A program made the position numbers and the translations under genes. This document shows positions 55,720 through 64,000 of a stretch of DNA of 64,000 bases, one piece after another; position 1 is the first letter of the stretch; each line of letters opens with the position of its first letter. The notes under the pieces are model-generated. The model was given only the letters and a program-made list of their open reading frames with translations, was not told the DNA's origin and did not search any database. The stretch is from DATARH01 sp963847345. GTDB taxonomy: Bacteria > Pseudomonadota > Alphaproteobacteria > ATCC43930 > CGMCC-115725. The DNA is taken from the NCBI GenBank assembly GCA_963847345.1, contig CAWJZU010000020.1:1-64000 (forward strand), read 5' to 3'.

Positions 55720-57180
55720 ATGCCAGCCCGCACCGGACAGCAATATCTCACCGGCCTCAGGGAGCAGGAACGCGAGGTCTGGCTCGGCGGCGAGCGCGTG
55801 CGCGATGTGACAACGCACCCCGGACTGGCCGGCGGCGCCCATGCGATCGCGCGGCTTTACGACATGCAGCACGACCCGGCGCTGCGCGAGGTGATGACCT
55901 ACCGGTCGCCGACGACCGGCGAATCGGTCGGCCGATCGTTCGAGATGCCGCAGACGCGGGAGTCGCTGCAGACCCGCAGCAGGATGATGCTGAACTGGGC
56001 GCGCGCGACCTGCGGTATGATGGGGCGCTCACCCGATTTCATGAACGTAACCTTCGCGGCGTGGGGCGCTGCGGCCGATTTCTTCGGCGAGAAGCGGCCG
56101 GAATTCGGCGACAACATGCGCCACTATGTCGACTACATCCGCGAACACGACGTCACCCTGACCCACTCGCTGATCAACCTGCAGCGCAGCCGTAACGTCT
56201 CCGGCATGTTCAAGCTCGAAGAAGGCACCGCACTGGAGGTCGTGCGCGAGACCAGCGCCGGCATCGTCGTTCGCGGCGCCCGCATCCTCGCGACCTTGGG
56301 CCCGCTGTCGGACGAGATCGCGGTCTATTCGCCGCGCCTCGCGCGCCACAGCGACGACCACAGCCCGTTCGCGGTCAATTTCGCGATCCCGTGCGGCACG
56401 AAGGGGCTGCGGTTTCTGTGCCGCGACAGTTTCGACCTCGGGCGCTCGCATTTCGATCATCCGCTTGGCTCGCGCTTCGAGGAGATGGATTGCGTCGTGT
56501 TCTTCGACGATGTCGTCGTGCCCTGGGAGCGCGTGTTCCTGCTGTACGATGTCGACCGGCTTAACCGGACGCCGCACGTTACGCATTCGACGGCCCATTC
56601 GGCGCATCAAGGCGCCGCGAAAAATCTTGCGAAGTGCGAGTTCGTGCTTGGTCTAGCGCTGTTGATGACCGAAGCGCTCGGCAACGCGCATCTGCCGCAC
56701 ACCGAGGAACGGATCGGCGAATTGATGCTTTACACCGAGCTGATGCGCTCGTGCATGCGCGCTGCCGAGGCCGATGCCGAGGTCGACCAGTGGGGCGTGG
56801 TGTGCCCGGCGATTCTGCCCGTCGAGAGCACGCGCAATCTGATGATGACGGCCTATCCGCGGATGATCGAGATCCTCCAGCTCCTCGGGTCTTCCAGCTT
56901 CCTTATTCAGCCGAGCGAGAAGGATTTCGGCGGCCCGCTACAGACCGATATCGAGCAATATCTTGCGACCGACAGCGTCCCGGCGCGCGACCGCGTCAAG
57001 CTGTTCCGCCTTGCCTGGGACGTGGCCGGCAGCGCCTTCGGTAGCCGCCAGGTGCTCTATGAGCGGTTTTTTGCGAGCGACCCGCTAACCCGCGCTCGCG
57101 CGATGGCGGCAATATACCCCAAAGCTGAATTGACCGAGCGCATACGCCAGCTGCTGGCCGGCGATGACGAGCTTTGGTAG
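55720..57180 (+). CDS. 4-hydroxyphenylacetate 3-monooxygenase-family (HpaB-like) flavin hydroxylase
   Basis: A 486-residue FADH2-dependent two-component monooxygenase. Family marks: TGQQYLTGLREQEREVWLGGERVRDV at the start, LTHSLINLQRSRNVSGMF, GARILATLGPLSDEI, CVVFFDDVVVPWERVFLLYD and FLIQPSEKDFGG. It hydroxylates a phenol using reduced flavin from a partner reductase, which is not in the window. A VOC dioxygenase 2 kb downstream may cleave the catechol product. ATG at 55720 with AAGGAGGAACC. Confidence 0.88.
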   Translation: MPARTGQQYLTGLREQEREVWLGGERVRDVTTHPGLAGGAHAIARLYDMQHDPALREVMTYRSPTTGESVGRSFEMPQTRESLQTRSRMMLNWARATCGMMGRSPDFMNVTFAAWGAAADFFGEKRPEFGDNMRHYVDYIREHDVTLTHSLINLQRSRNVSGMFKLEEGTALEVVRETSAGIVVRGARILATLGPLSDEIAVYSPRLARHSDDHSPFAVNFAIPCGTKGLRFLCRDSFDLGRSHFDHPLGSRFEEMDCVVFFDDVVVPWERVFLLYDVDRLNRTPHVTHSTAHSAHQGAAKNLAKCEFVLGLALLMTEALGNAHLPHTEERIGELMLYTELMRSCMRAAEADAEVDQWGVVCPAILPVESTRNLMMTAYPRMIEILQLLGSSSFLIQPSEKDFGGPLQTDIEQYLATDSVPARDRVKLFRLAWDVAGSAFGSRQVLYERFFASDPLTRARAMAAIYPKAELTERIRQLLAGDDELW

Positions 57181-57198
57181 AGCACACATCAGATCCGC

Positions 57199-59088
57199 AT
57201 GAATAGCCTGAATTCTACGGCTGCTGATCTCGGTGCAACACCGGATCGATACTGGCGAGGCAGACCCGCACAAGGGGAGGTGGCGTCTGAGGTTATCCAA
57301 TTCAGTGCTTCGATTCTTGATGCAATCGAAAACCATTTTGACGCGCGTCTGGTCCGAGAAAACGCTGGGTATTATGTTGGAGAGATTTATACCGAAACTC
57401 ACGCGGCTTTGGCGGAAAGCCTGTTGTTCATGATCCGCGGGCCGGATGCCGCGTTTCGTTTAGAGTCTGCAAGGAAACTGTTGCAGAATTGGCGCAGCTT
57501 GGGAGTCGAATTAAAGGCCGACTCCCCGTTTGATGATTTTGCGAATTGTCTCAATTTATTTCTATTATCCAAATGTGAGGCCGATAGAACGCCGCTTGGC
57601 AGGCTGCTGATGGAGATATGTGCCGCACAGCGATTGCCCGACGTCGATCCGCAGGTCGGCAACAATATATTTCTGATACGGCAGGTCACTGTTGGGATAT
57701 TGCGGCCCGCTAGCCTCGGGCAGCCCGTCCAGGATAAGGCTATAGTCGAGGTGTTGGGCGTGCTGGATCGTTTCCGATCAATCGAAGGGTTCTATTTCGA
57801 TTGGCCGCGCGACCGATCCGGCCCCATACGAATATTTCCTCCTACCTATTGCTTGAAGTTCCTGTTTCTGATCGGAATTTCCTATCTCGTCACCAATGAT
57901 CGGCGGTTTGCTGATTGCTTCAGCGCCGCGATGCGCGCTGTCATGCCATTGATGGCAAATACGGCGGGGTTTGCCTATTTCGGCCGCTCGGACAATACCA
58001 CCTTCGGCCGTGGGTTGGCATTGTTCAGTCTGCGGCTTGCTGCGCTGCTCGACGGCTCCGAGCGGGACGAATGTGAGCGGCTTTGGAGCATCCAATGGAA
58101 AGCCCTCCAAGAAGTACGGCGCACGCGCCACGGATGGCTCAGGGTCAACAATTCGCAGGCAGAAGAAGAAAGCGTTGCGGATCGCTGGGGACGTGATACA
58201 TACACGCACCATTCCGTATACTCCGCCGCCGGTGTTTGCTATCTTCTCCTCGGCGAGGTGCTGGCAAGAGGGACCGGCTTACCCGCAAAGGGGGAAGCGC
58301 AGCGGGCGCGCGTCGCGGTATCACGAGATTTGGGCTTGGTTCGTCTCGGACGATCCGGCCCGGAGTTGCGAGCCTCGGAATTGATTGTGCGATGCAGTGG
58401 CGTGGTTGTGCGGGGCGACCGCCGTTACCTGGGGCCGACATTATTGCGCTGGGAATCCGCAGGGAAGGTTATCATTGGGGCGATCCCGCGCACGACTGAA
58501 GATGATGTAAGGGTGGTGATCACCGCAAACGGCGGTATTCGAAAGCGGAAAGTCGCATATCTGGCCCATCTGCTGAGATCCGGCGTCGATGAATTACGAC
58601 TTCTGTCCGTGGGATATCTCCCGTTTTTGACGCGCGGGTCGTATCTTTGCGCACCGTTTCGGCTGATGAAACTTGATGCTGATGAACATACGGTTACCGG
58701 CTATTATGGAACCAGCCGCGCCCGATATCGAGGTGTCGAGGTGGCGGCGCATGAATTGCTGGAAGTTATTACCAAGAATTTGACCGGCCGCAAGGTTGGT
58801 GCTGACCGGACTGCGGTGCTGGTCGATGAAGAGCCCGAGTTCTCTCGAACGATTAGTTTTTTTGGTGACCATATTACGGTTCGGGATAGTTGGTCGCGTC
58901 TGGCCGGATGGCGGCGGCTTCACGTTTCGACCAGACTGATCCGAGGCCGCGGAAAAGCCGATGTGGCGGGACTCGACTTTGCGGGTGAATGGCTAGGCTG
59001 GTCGAGCGACGGGGAAACAACATTGGATCTCTACAGCAAGCGTTGCACGTCCGAGCAGCTGTCTTATGAGATCACGGTGATGGCATGA
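57199..59088 (+). CDS. Unrecognised 629-residue protein, compositionally distinct
   Basis: I do not recognise the family. The first 340 residues look alpha-helical (SLLFMIRGPDAAFRLESARKLL; FGRGLALFSLRLAALLDG; HHSVYSAAGVCYLLLGEVLA); the last 250 look beta-rich (VIIGAIPRTTEDDVRVVITANGG; GYYGTSRARYRGVEV). An alpha-toroid plus beta-sandwich, as in heparinase/alginate-lyase-like enzymes, is a tentative reading. Codons are more AT-rich than in neighbours, suggesting transfer. No signal peptide. ATG 57199 lacks a good ribosome site and lies 18 bp after the hydroxylase, so it may be coupled to it. Confidence 0.6.
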   Translation: MNSLNSTAADLGATPDRYWRGRPAQGEVASEVIQFSASILDAIENHFDARLVRENAGYYVGEIYTETHAALAESLLFMIRGPDAAFRLESARKLLQNWRSLGVELKADSPFDDFANCLNLFLLSKCEADRTPLGRLLMEICAAQRLPDVDPQVGNNIFLIRQVTVGILRPASLGQPVQDKAIVEVLGVLDRFRSIEGFYFDWPRDRSGPIRIFPPTYCLKFLFLIGISYLVTNDRRFADCFSAAMRAVMPLMANTAGFAYFGRSDNTTFGRGLALFSLRLAALLDGSERDECERLWSIQWKALQEVRRTRHGWLRVNNSQAEEESVADRWGRDTYTHHSVYSAAGVCYLLLGEVLARGTGLPAKGEAQRARVAVSRDLGLVRLGRSGPELRASELIVRCSGVVVRGDRRYLGPTLLRWESAGKVIIGAIPRTTEDDVRVVITANGGIRKRKVAYLAHLLRSGVDELRLLSVGYLPFLTRGSYLCAPFRLMKLDADEHTVTGYYGTSRARYRGVEVAAHELLEVITKNLTGRKVGADRTAVLVDEEPEFSRTISFFGDHITVRDSWSRLAGWRRLHVSTRLIRGRGKADVAGLDFAGEWLGWSSDGETTLDLYSKRCTSEQLSYEITVMA

Positions 59089-59240
59089 TGGCTGGGAAAG
59101 CCGGTGCGCCGGCGGCGAGTCGGACGCCTATCCGGCCGGGTCATGCGAGGCCCGCCTGATGGGTTGGGCGCCGTGCAGTTCACCCATATAATATCGCGCA
59201 CCTCACTTCGATTTCGAGGCGCCACTGACGGGAGGACAGG

Positions 59241-59768
59241 ATGACCAAACGACCGATGTATCTACAGCACGTCAACGTCTACGTGCGCAATGTCGAGCGG
59301 TCAAAGCAATGGTACGAGGATCTGCTCGGCCTGCACGTCTACGAGTATCGCCCCGGCTGGGCCGCGTTCATGTCAGCTGACGAGGAGCAGTCCCACGAAG
59401 TGGCGCTGATGCAGCTCGGTGACGACGCGCCGCTGCAGCAGAAGGGGCAGGTCGGCCTCAACCACATGGCTTGGCGGCTCGAATCGCTCAATGACCTGAA
59501 GGAATTCTATTACCGCATCAAGGCCAAGGGTCAACCGATCGACCACGTCGCCGATCACGGCATCTCGCTCGGTATCTATCTGCGCGACCCGGATGGCAAC
59601 GGGGTTGAGGTGTTTTACGAGCTGCCGCGGTCGGAATGGCCGGTCGATTATCATATATTCTCGCGCGAGAAAGTCGGACGCGGCCGTTTCCCGGGACCCT
59701 GGGATAAGGAGCAGGTGCCGCCGCTACCCGAGGCACGCTCCGAGCCCGCTGTGGCGGCGGCGCAGTAG
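59241..59768 (+). CDS. VOC-family (extradiol dioxygenase-like) protein
   Basis: A 175-residue vicinal-oxygen-chelate protein. First-strand histidine in LQHVNVYVRNVERSKQWYEDLLGL, second in VGLNHMAWRL, and glutamate in DPDGNGVEVFYELP give a complete 2-His-1-Glu metal site. It may be a catechol 2,3-dioxygenase-like ring cleaver, in line with the HpaB-type hydroxylase upstream, or a glyoxalase. ATG at 59241 has GGGAGGACAGG upstream. Confidence 0.87.
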   Translation: MTKRPMYLQHVNVYVRNVERSKQWYEDLLGLHVYEYRPGWAAFMSADEEQSHEVALMQLGDDAPLQQKGQVGLNHMAWRLESLNDLKEFYYRIKAKGQPIDHVADHGISLGIYLRDPDGNGVEVFYELPRSEWPVDYHIFSREKVGRGRFPGPWDKEQVPPLPEARSEPAVAAAQ

Positions 59769-59822
59769 TCGGGCGGCCGACGCCGCACCCGGCAGCGATG
59801 ACTCGACTTACGCGGGGCGCGC

Positions 59823-62194
59823 GTGGCTGAAGTCGCCGCCGGGTTTTTTTTCTGGCTGCGGTGCTGTTCGCTGCGCTGTGGCAGCGCACTCGGTCCGCGC
59901 TGCGAGAGGCGGCTGCGGCTCGCGAGGCCGCGGAGCAGAACGGGTTCGGCTTGGCCGCCGTGCTTGCCACCGTGCCGATTGCTGTTTTTCGCTGGTCTCG
60001 CGATGGAACCAACACGACGCTCGGCGCCGCGGAAATACTGAGCGCCGAGCCTTCCTACGATCGCTTGCTGACCGAACTTGATCCCGCCGACGCGAGGCAC
60101 GTTGCCGAGGCGGTCGAGAAACTACGGCAGGGCGGCACGGCTTTTGATGCCGCCATTTCGTCGCATGCCGGCAGTGTGTACGAAGTCGAAGGGCGAACGA
60201 CAGCAAGTGGCGAGGCGGTATTGTGGATCACCGATGTATCGGCATTACGGCGGTCGGAACTGGCCCGCGCCGCCGCCGCCGCCGCCGGCTTACGGGAAAC
60301 GATGGAGTTGTTGCCTTTGCCGGTATGGCGCCGCGACGAGCGATTACGGGTGATCGACTGCAACGCGGCCTATGTCACCGCGCTCGATGCGGATCGCGAG
60401 ACGGCGCTGTCCGAATCTCGCGAGCTGGCACCGACGCGCAAGCTGCAAGGGACGTCGACGCCCTCGCGTGCCGACAGAGCGGCGGCCGGCACGCCGCAAA
60501 CCGAGATGCGGCACGTCTCGATCGGTGGCTCGCGCCGCCTGCTGGAGCTTGTCGAGGTGGCGAGCCGTGCCGGCGGCACGATTGGGTACGCGGTCGATCG
60601 CACCGAAGTCGAATTCGCCGAAAGCGAATTGGTGAGGCATATTGATGCGCATGGCCAGGTTCTCGAAAGCATACACGCCGCGGTCGCCATTTACGGCGCC
60701 GACAAACGGCTCAAGTTTTTCAATTCGGCCTTCGCGCGGCTCTGGGCGCTGGAAGAGAACTGGCTGGCCGGCGAACCTTCGCTGGACGAGCTGCTGGAGC
60801 GGCTGCGCGAACGCCGCAGGCTCCCGGAACACGCCGATGCCCGCGCATTCAAGCGGCAGCAGCTCGGGTTGTTCACCTCGCTGATCGAGCCCGAGAGCGA
60901 ACTGCTGCATCTTCCCGACGGACGGACCCTCAGCATGTCGGTCTCGCCGCATCCGCTGGGGGGGCTCATTTTCGCCTATGAGGATGTCACCGACCGTCTT
61001 GCGCTCGAACGTTCGTACAATACGCTGATCGAAGTGCAGCGCGCGACACTCGATAATTTGTTCGAGGCGATTGCGGTTTTCGGCAGCGACGGGCGGCTGA
61101 AATTGCACAATCCTGCTTATCGCAAGGTCTGGAACCTTTCGGAGGCCGATCTCGACGGCGAGCCGCACGTCAGCGACATCGTCGAGAAGATCCGTCATTT
61201 CTACCAGGAGGCCGGAGACTGGCCCACGACACGCGACAGGGTGATTGCGCGCATTACCGAGCAGGCGCCCTGGAGCGGATCGACCGAGCGCTCCGACGGC
61301 TCGACCCTGCGGATCGCGACGATGCCGCTGCCCGACGGCAACGTGCTGCTGACTTGTCTGGACGTCAGCGATACCACTCGGGTCGAACGGGCGCTGCGCG
61401 AGCGGAACGAGGCCCTGGAGACAACCGCGCGCCTCAAGAGCGAATTCATCGCGAACGTCTCGTACGAGCTTCGCACCCCGCTCAATGCAATCATCGGCTT
61501 CGCCGAAATCCTGACGAACCAGTATTTCGGAACCTTGTCGCCGCGGCAGCTCGAGTACAGCCGCGGCATTCTCGACAGCTCGCAACGGCTGTCTCAGCTG
61601 ATCAACGACATTCTCGATCTCGCGACAATCGAAGCCGGTTACCTGGCGCTCGAACCCAGCGGAGTCGAAATCCGCGACCTGCTGGAGGCCGTCGCGTTGT
61701 TGTCACGCGAGCGGGCTCGGATGCAGGATGTCGCCCTCGCCGTGAACTGCCCGGACGAAATCGGCGCGGTCGAGGCGGACGAGCGGCGGCTCAAGCAGGC
61801 GATGTTCAACGTCGTGTCGAACGCCATCAAGTTTACCCCGCCCGGCGGTTCGATCCGGCTCGAAGCGCGCATCGACGGCGATAGTGGCGGCGATGTCATC
61901 CTGGCTGTGGTCGATACCGGGGTCGGCATTGCCGTATCGGATCAGGAACGGGTTTTCGAGAAGTTCGAACGTGGTAACCGGCGCAACCGCGATGCTGGCG
62001 CCGGGCTGGGCCTGTCGCTGGTCAAGAGCCTGATCGAGCTGCACGGCGGCTCGGTTGCGATCCAGTCCGGGGTGGGCGAGGGAACAACCGTCTTGTGCCG
62101 ATTGCCGGCAAGTCGACGCCGGCTATCCTGCGCCGCCCTGGAATCGGCGTCACTGGGTAGTATGAATTGCGTTCAGCCTGACGCCGTCGAGTGA
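59823..62194 (+). CDS. divL: DivL-like PAS kinase with tyrosine H-box, probable N-terminal frameshift
   Basis: About 790 codons. After a short helix come PAS-like domains (about 140-250, 265-380, 395-510) and a kinase core. The H-box reads FIANVSYELRTPLNAIIG: the phospho-acceptor histidine is tyrosine (TAC 61463-61465), the mark of DivL, which controls CckA in alphaproteobacterial polarity. ATPase boxes VVSNAIKFTPPGG, VVDTGVGI and DAGAGLGLSLVK remain. The frame from GTG 59861 lacks most of the anchor; GTG 59823 (MAEVAAGFF..) joins it if the T8 run at 59844-59851 is off by one, giving a full helix. Confidence 0.82.
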
Positions 62195-62212
62195 GGCAGG
62201 CTCGCAGCAGAG

Positions 62213-62938
62213 CTAATTTGCGGCGACTGGGATCGCGCGTTGATTGTACATAATCCGGCGGACCCGAGCCTGCTCCTCGGCCGGGAGTTTGGAGACGTCA
62301 ACCGACAGATTGGCGCCGGCCGCCATGCCGCGCTTCACCGCGGGACGCTCGCCGATTTCCTCGAACCAGCGCTTGAAGTGCCGGAACTCGTCGATGTCCT
62401 GGCCCTGTGCCTTCCAGTTCACCGTCCACGGATAGCAGATCATGTCGGCGATTGTGTAGTCGTCGCCGGCGACGTGGCGGCTCCGGGAAAGCCGATTATT
62501 CAAGACGCCATACAACCGGTTGGCCTCGTCGGTGAAACGCGTCACGGCATAGCTCTGGTCGGCCCTTGTGTCGCCGAGTCGGCGGAAATGCCCGCATTCT
62601 CCGAGCTTCGGCCCCTGATTGGCCATCTGCCAGATGAGCCACTGCGTGACCTCGTACTTGCCGCGCAGATCCTGGGGCCAGAAGCGGCCGGCCTTTTCGG
62701 CGAGGTACATCATGATCGCGCCCGATTCGAAAACCGCAATCGGCTCGCCGCCGCCCGGAGGGTCGCGGTCGATAATGACCGGCATGCGATGGTTCGGGTT
62801 CATCGCGAGGAACTCGGGCTTGAACTGGTCGCCCTGCTGGATGTTGCACGGCACGATTTTGTAAGGCAGGCCGCACTCCTCGAGCAAAATCGTGACCTTT
62901 TTGCCGTTCGGCGTGGGCCAGAAATGAAGATCGATCAT
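62213..62938 (-). CDS. Glutathione S-transferase-family protein (Ure2p/YfcG-like)
   Basis: A 241-residue cytoplasmic protein: thioredoxin-like N-domain (MIDLHFWPTPNGKKVTILLEECGLPY, NPNHRMPVIID, FESGAIMMYLAEKAGRF) and helical C-domain (QWLIWQMANQGPKLGECGHF, VAGDDYTIADMICYPW). The TPNGKKV motif is typical of YfcG/Ure2p-type GSTs with disulfide-reductase activity. ATG at 62938 puts this motif at the N-terminus. Convergent with divL. Confidence 0.9.
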   Translation of the reverse strand: MIDLHFWPTPNGKKVTILLEECGLPYKIVPCNIQQGDQFKPEFLAMNPNHRMPVIIDRDPPGGGEPIAVFESGAIMMYLAEKAGRFWPQDLRGKYEVTQWLIWQMANQGPKLGECGHFRRLGDTRADQSYAVTRFTDEANRLYGVLNNRLSRSRHVAGDDYTIADMICYPWTVNWKAQGQDIDEFRHFKRWFEEIGERPAVKRGMAAGANLSVDVSKLPAEEQARVRRIMYNQRAIPVAAN

Positions 62939-63055
62939 GGTAGCTTCCCATTCGCTTAAGCGCGAGACGGCCGGTCGCGCCGCCTCGGTTCGCATGGAAC
63001 GCTAGCCCAGCCATTCCCCGTTTGGCTAGGCGCGCGAACGGGTACTCGAATTATC

Positions 63056-64000
63056 ATGAATAAAAACATGGACATCGGTGCAGCTGGCACGCTTGTGCGC
63101 CGGGCCTCTCCGGCTGCCAGGCTGGCGCCCGGCTCCGGGGTCACTGCCGCCGCGCCAAGCCGGCCGCTCAAGATTGGCGTGCTGGTCGACCTTGAATTTA
63201 CGACGACCGCCGGTGGCCATGTGAAGTGCTGGGAGCGCCTCGCCGAAGCGGCCGTCGACATGCCCGACGCACTGGATCTCACCGTGCATTTCAACGGACC
63301 GGAAAAACGGGAGATGCCGCTATCTCCGTCGGTGCGATACGTGATGACGCCGCCGGTCTTCAGCACGGCGCGGTTGGTGCGCAGACCTCATTTTCCGGAC
63401 CACACCGATCTCGCGCCCTGGCACCCGCAACTGGCGCGAACGCTTCACCGCTACACTGTAATTCACACAACCGACGCGTTCTTTTGTTATACGCGGACAG
63501 CGGTGCGGTTCGCGCGCAGTCATGGAATCCCAGTGGTCCATTCGATTCACACGAATACGCCCGAATACGCCCGTATCACAGTCGACAAGGCGCTGCAGCG
63601 CGGGCTCGGTAACGGTCTCGCGTACCGCGCAGCGATTGATTACCTCGGCATGCCTAACTGGGTCGGTTCGATCCTGGAGCGTCGGCTTGCAAAACATCTT
63701 GCCTCCGTCACCGCAGTGGTCGGCTCGTATGTCGGCGAATCGGGGGCAAGCCATGCGCGTGGGCACCATGAGATCATGATTCGCCGTGGCCTCGACCGCT
63801 CTCTATTCTCTCCCGCGCGGCGCGACCGGGTCTGGTTGGAGCGGCGTTTCGGGTTGTGCCGCAGCGACCTGATCGTGGTCTATGCCGGCAAGCTCAACGC
63901 CGGCAAGAATGTTCCGCTATTGGCGCCGATTATCCAGGCCGCCCGCGCCCGTGGCGCTGCTGTGCATCTGATCTGCGCCGGCGAGGGTGCCGAGCGAGCG
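63056..64000 (+). CDS. GT4-type glycosyltransferase (cut by right edge)
   Basis: The first 315 codons are present and the frame is open to the window end. PLKIGVLVDLEFTTTAGGHVKCWERLAEA matches the N-terminal Rossmann strand and glycine turn of GT-B glycosyltransferases; HTNTPEYARITVDKALQRG follows, and LIVVYAGKLNAGKNVPLLAPII begins the donor-binding domain of the GT4 family. The sugar and acceptor are unknown. ATG at 63056 or the internal ATG at 63068. Divergent from the GST gene across 117 bp. Confidence 0.85.
   Translation, partial: MNKNMDIGAAGTLVRRASPAARLAPGSGVTAAAPSRPLKIGVLVDLEFTTTAGGHVKCWERLAEAAVDMPDALDLTVHFNGPEKREMPLSPSVRYVMTPPVFSTARLVRRPHFPDHTDLAPWHPQLARTLHRYTVIHTTDAFFCYTRTAVRFARSHGIPVVHSIHTNTPEYARITVDKALQRGLGNGLAYRAAIDYLGMPNWVGSILERRLAKHLASVTAVVGSYVGESGASHARGHHEIMIRRGLDRSLFSPARRDRVWLERRFGLCRSDLIVVYAGKLNAGKNVPLLAPIIQAARARGAAVHLICAGEGAERA

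Noticed and set aside
1..64000. CRISPR arrays, rRNA and tRNA genes
   Set aside because: No regularly spaced direct repeats and no cloverleaf or rRNA-like sequence were seen by eye in the gaps between genes.

Overview
The window is a high-GC chromosomal segment of an alphaproteobacterium. The call rests on a DivL-type kinase with tyrosine in place of the H-box histidine, a GAAC-N7-GAAC LexA box in front of an imuA-imuB-dnaE2 cassette, the orders hisS-prfA-prmC and argH-lptM-like-lysA-DUF4175, a GcrA-like zinc motif and a DUF6456-like protein. Order-level placement is not fixed; a Rhodospirillales-like genome is my best guess.

Layout. Positions 1-9.8 kb are the right end of a tailed prophage read on the minus strand: GcrA-like protein, DUF6456-like protein, terminase large subunit, virion protein, secreted-looking tailspike, portal, terminator, then fibre-like genes running off the left edge. 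A divergent S24 repressor closes it. No integrase or att site lies in the window. From 9.9 kb the DNA is chromosomal: an MBL hydrolase and esterase; TlpA; argH, a small LptM-like lipoprotein, lysA and a DUF4175 membrane protein; a DUF882 peptidase; a thiolase/DUF35 pair; DinB; a pqiB-pqiC-pqiA membrane-transport operon; pyrE divergent from the SOS mutasome imuA-imuB-dnaE2; OmpA; a class III CoA-transferase; a peptide-type ABC importer without its ATPases; a 3-hydroxyisobutyrate dehydrogenase homologue; prmC, prfA and hisS; a methyltransferase; an EnvZ/OmpR-type pair; an M4 protealysin-like peptidase with its emfourin-like inhibitor; MarR and ilvE; a large membrane protein; HupE; a PEP-CTERM phosphodiesterase; DUF2141; an HpaB-type hydroxylase; a 629-aa orphan; a VOC dioxygenase; DivL; a GST; and a glycosyltransferase cut by the right edge.

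Two patterns cut across the genes. First, lysA, DUF4175, pqiB, pqiC, dnaE2, prfA, hisS, hupE, divL and the tail fibre are all interrupted by single-base frame changes, nearly all +1 insertions, with about ten in the 3' half of hisS. Because most are housekeeping genes, residual sequencing or assembly insertions are the simplest explanation, but this cannot be proved from the sequence. Second, the imuA-imuB-dnaE2 operon carries at least six palindromic C/G-rich insertions, of the CCCTCTCC...GGAGAGGG type, inside coding sequence without breaking the frame. I see them in no other gene here. This resembles coding-sequence-invading palindromic elements and is the most unusual observation in the window.
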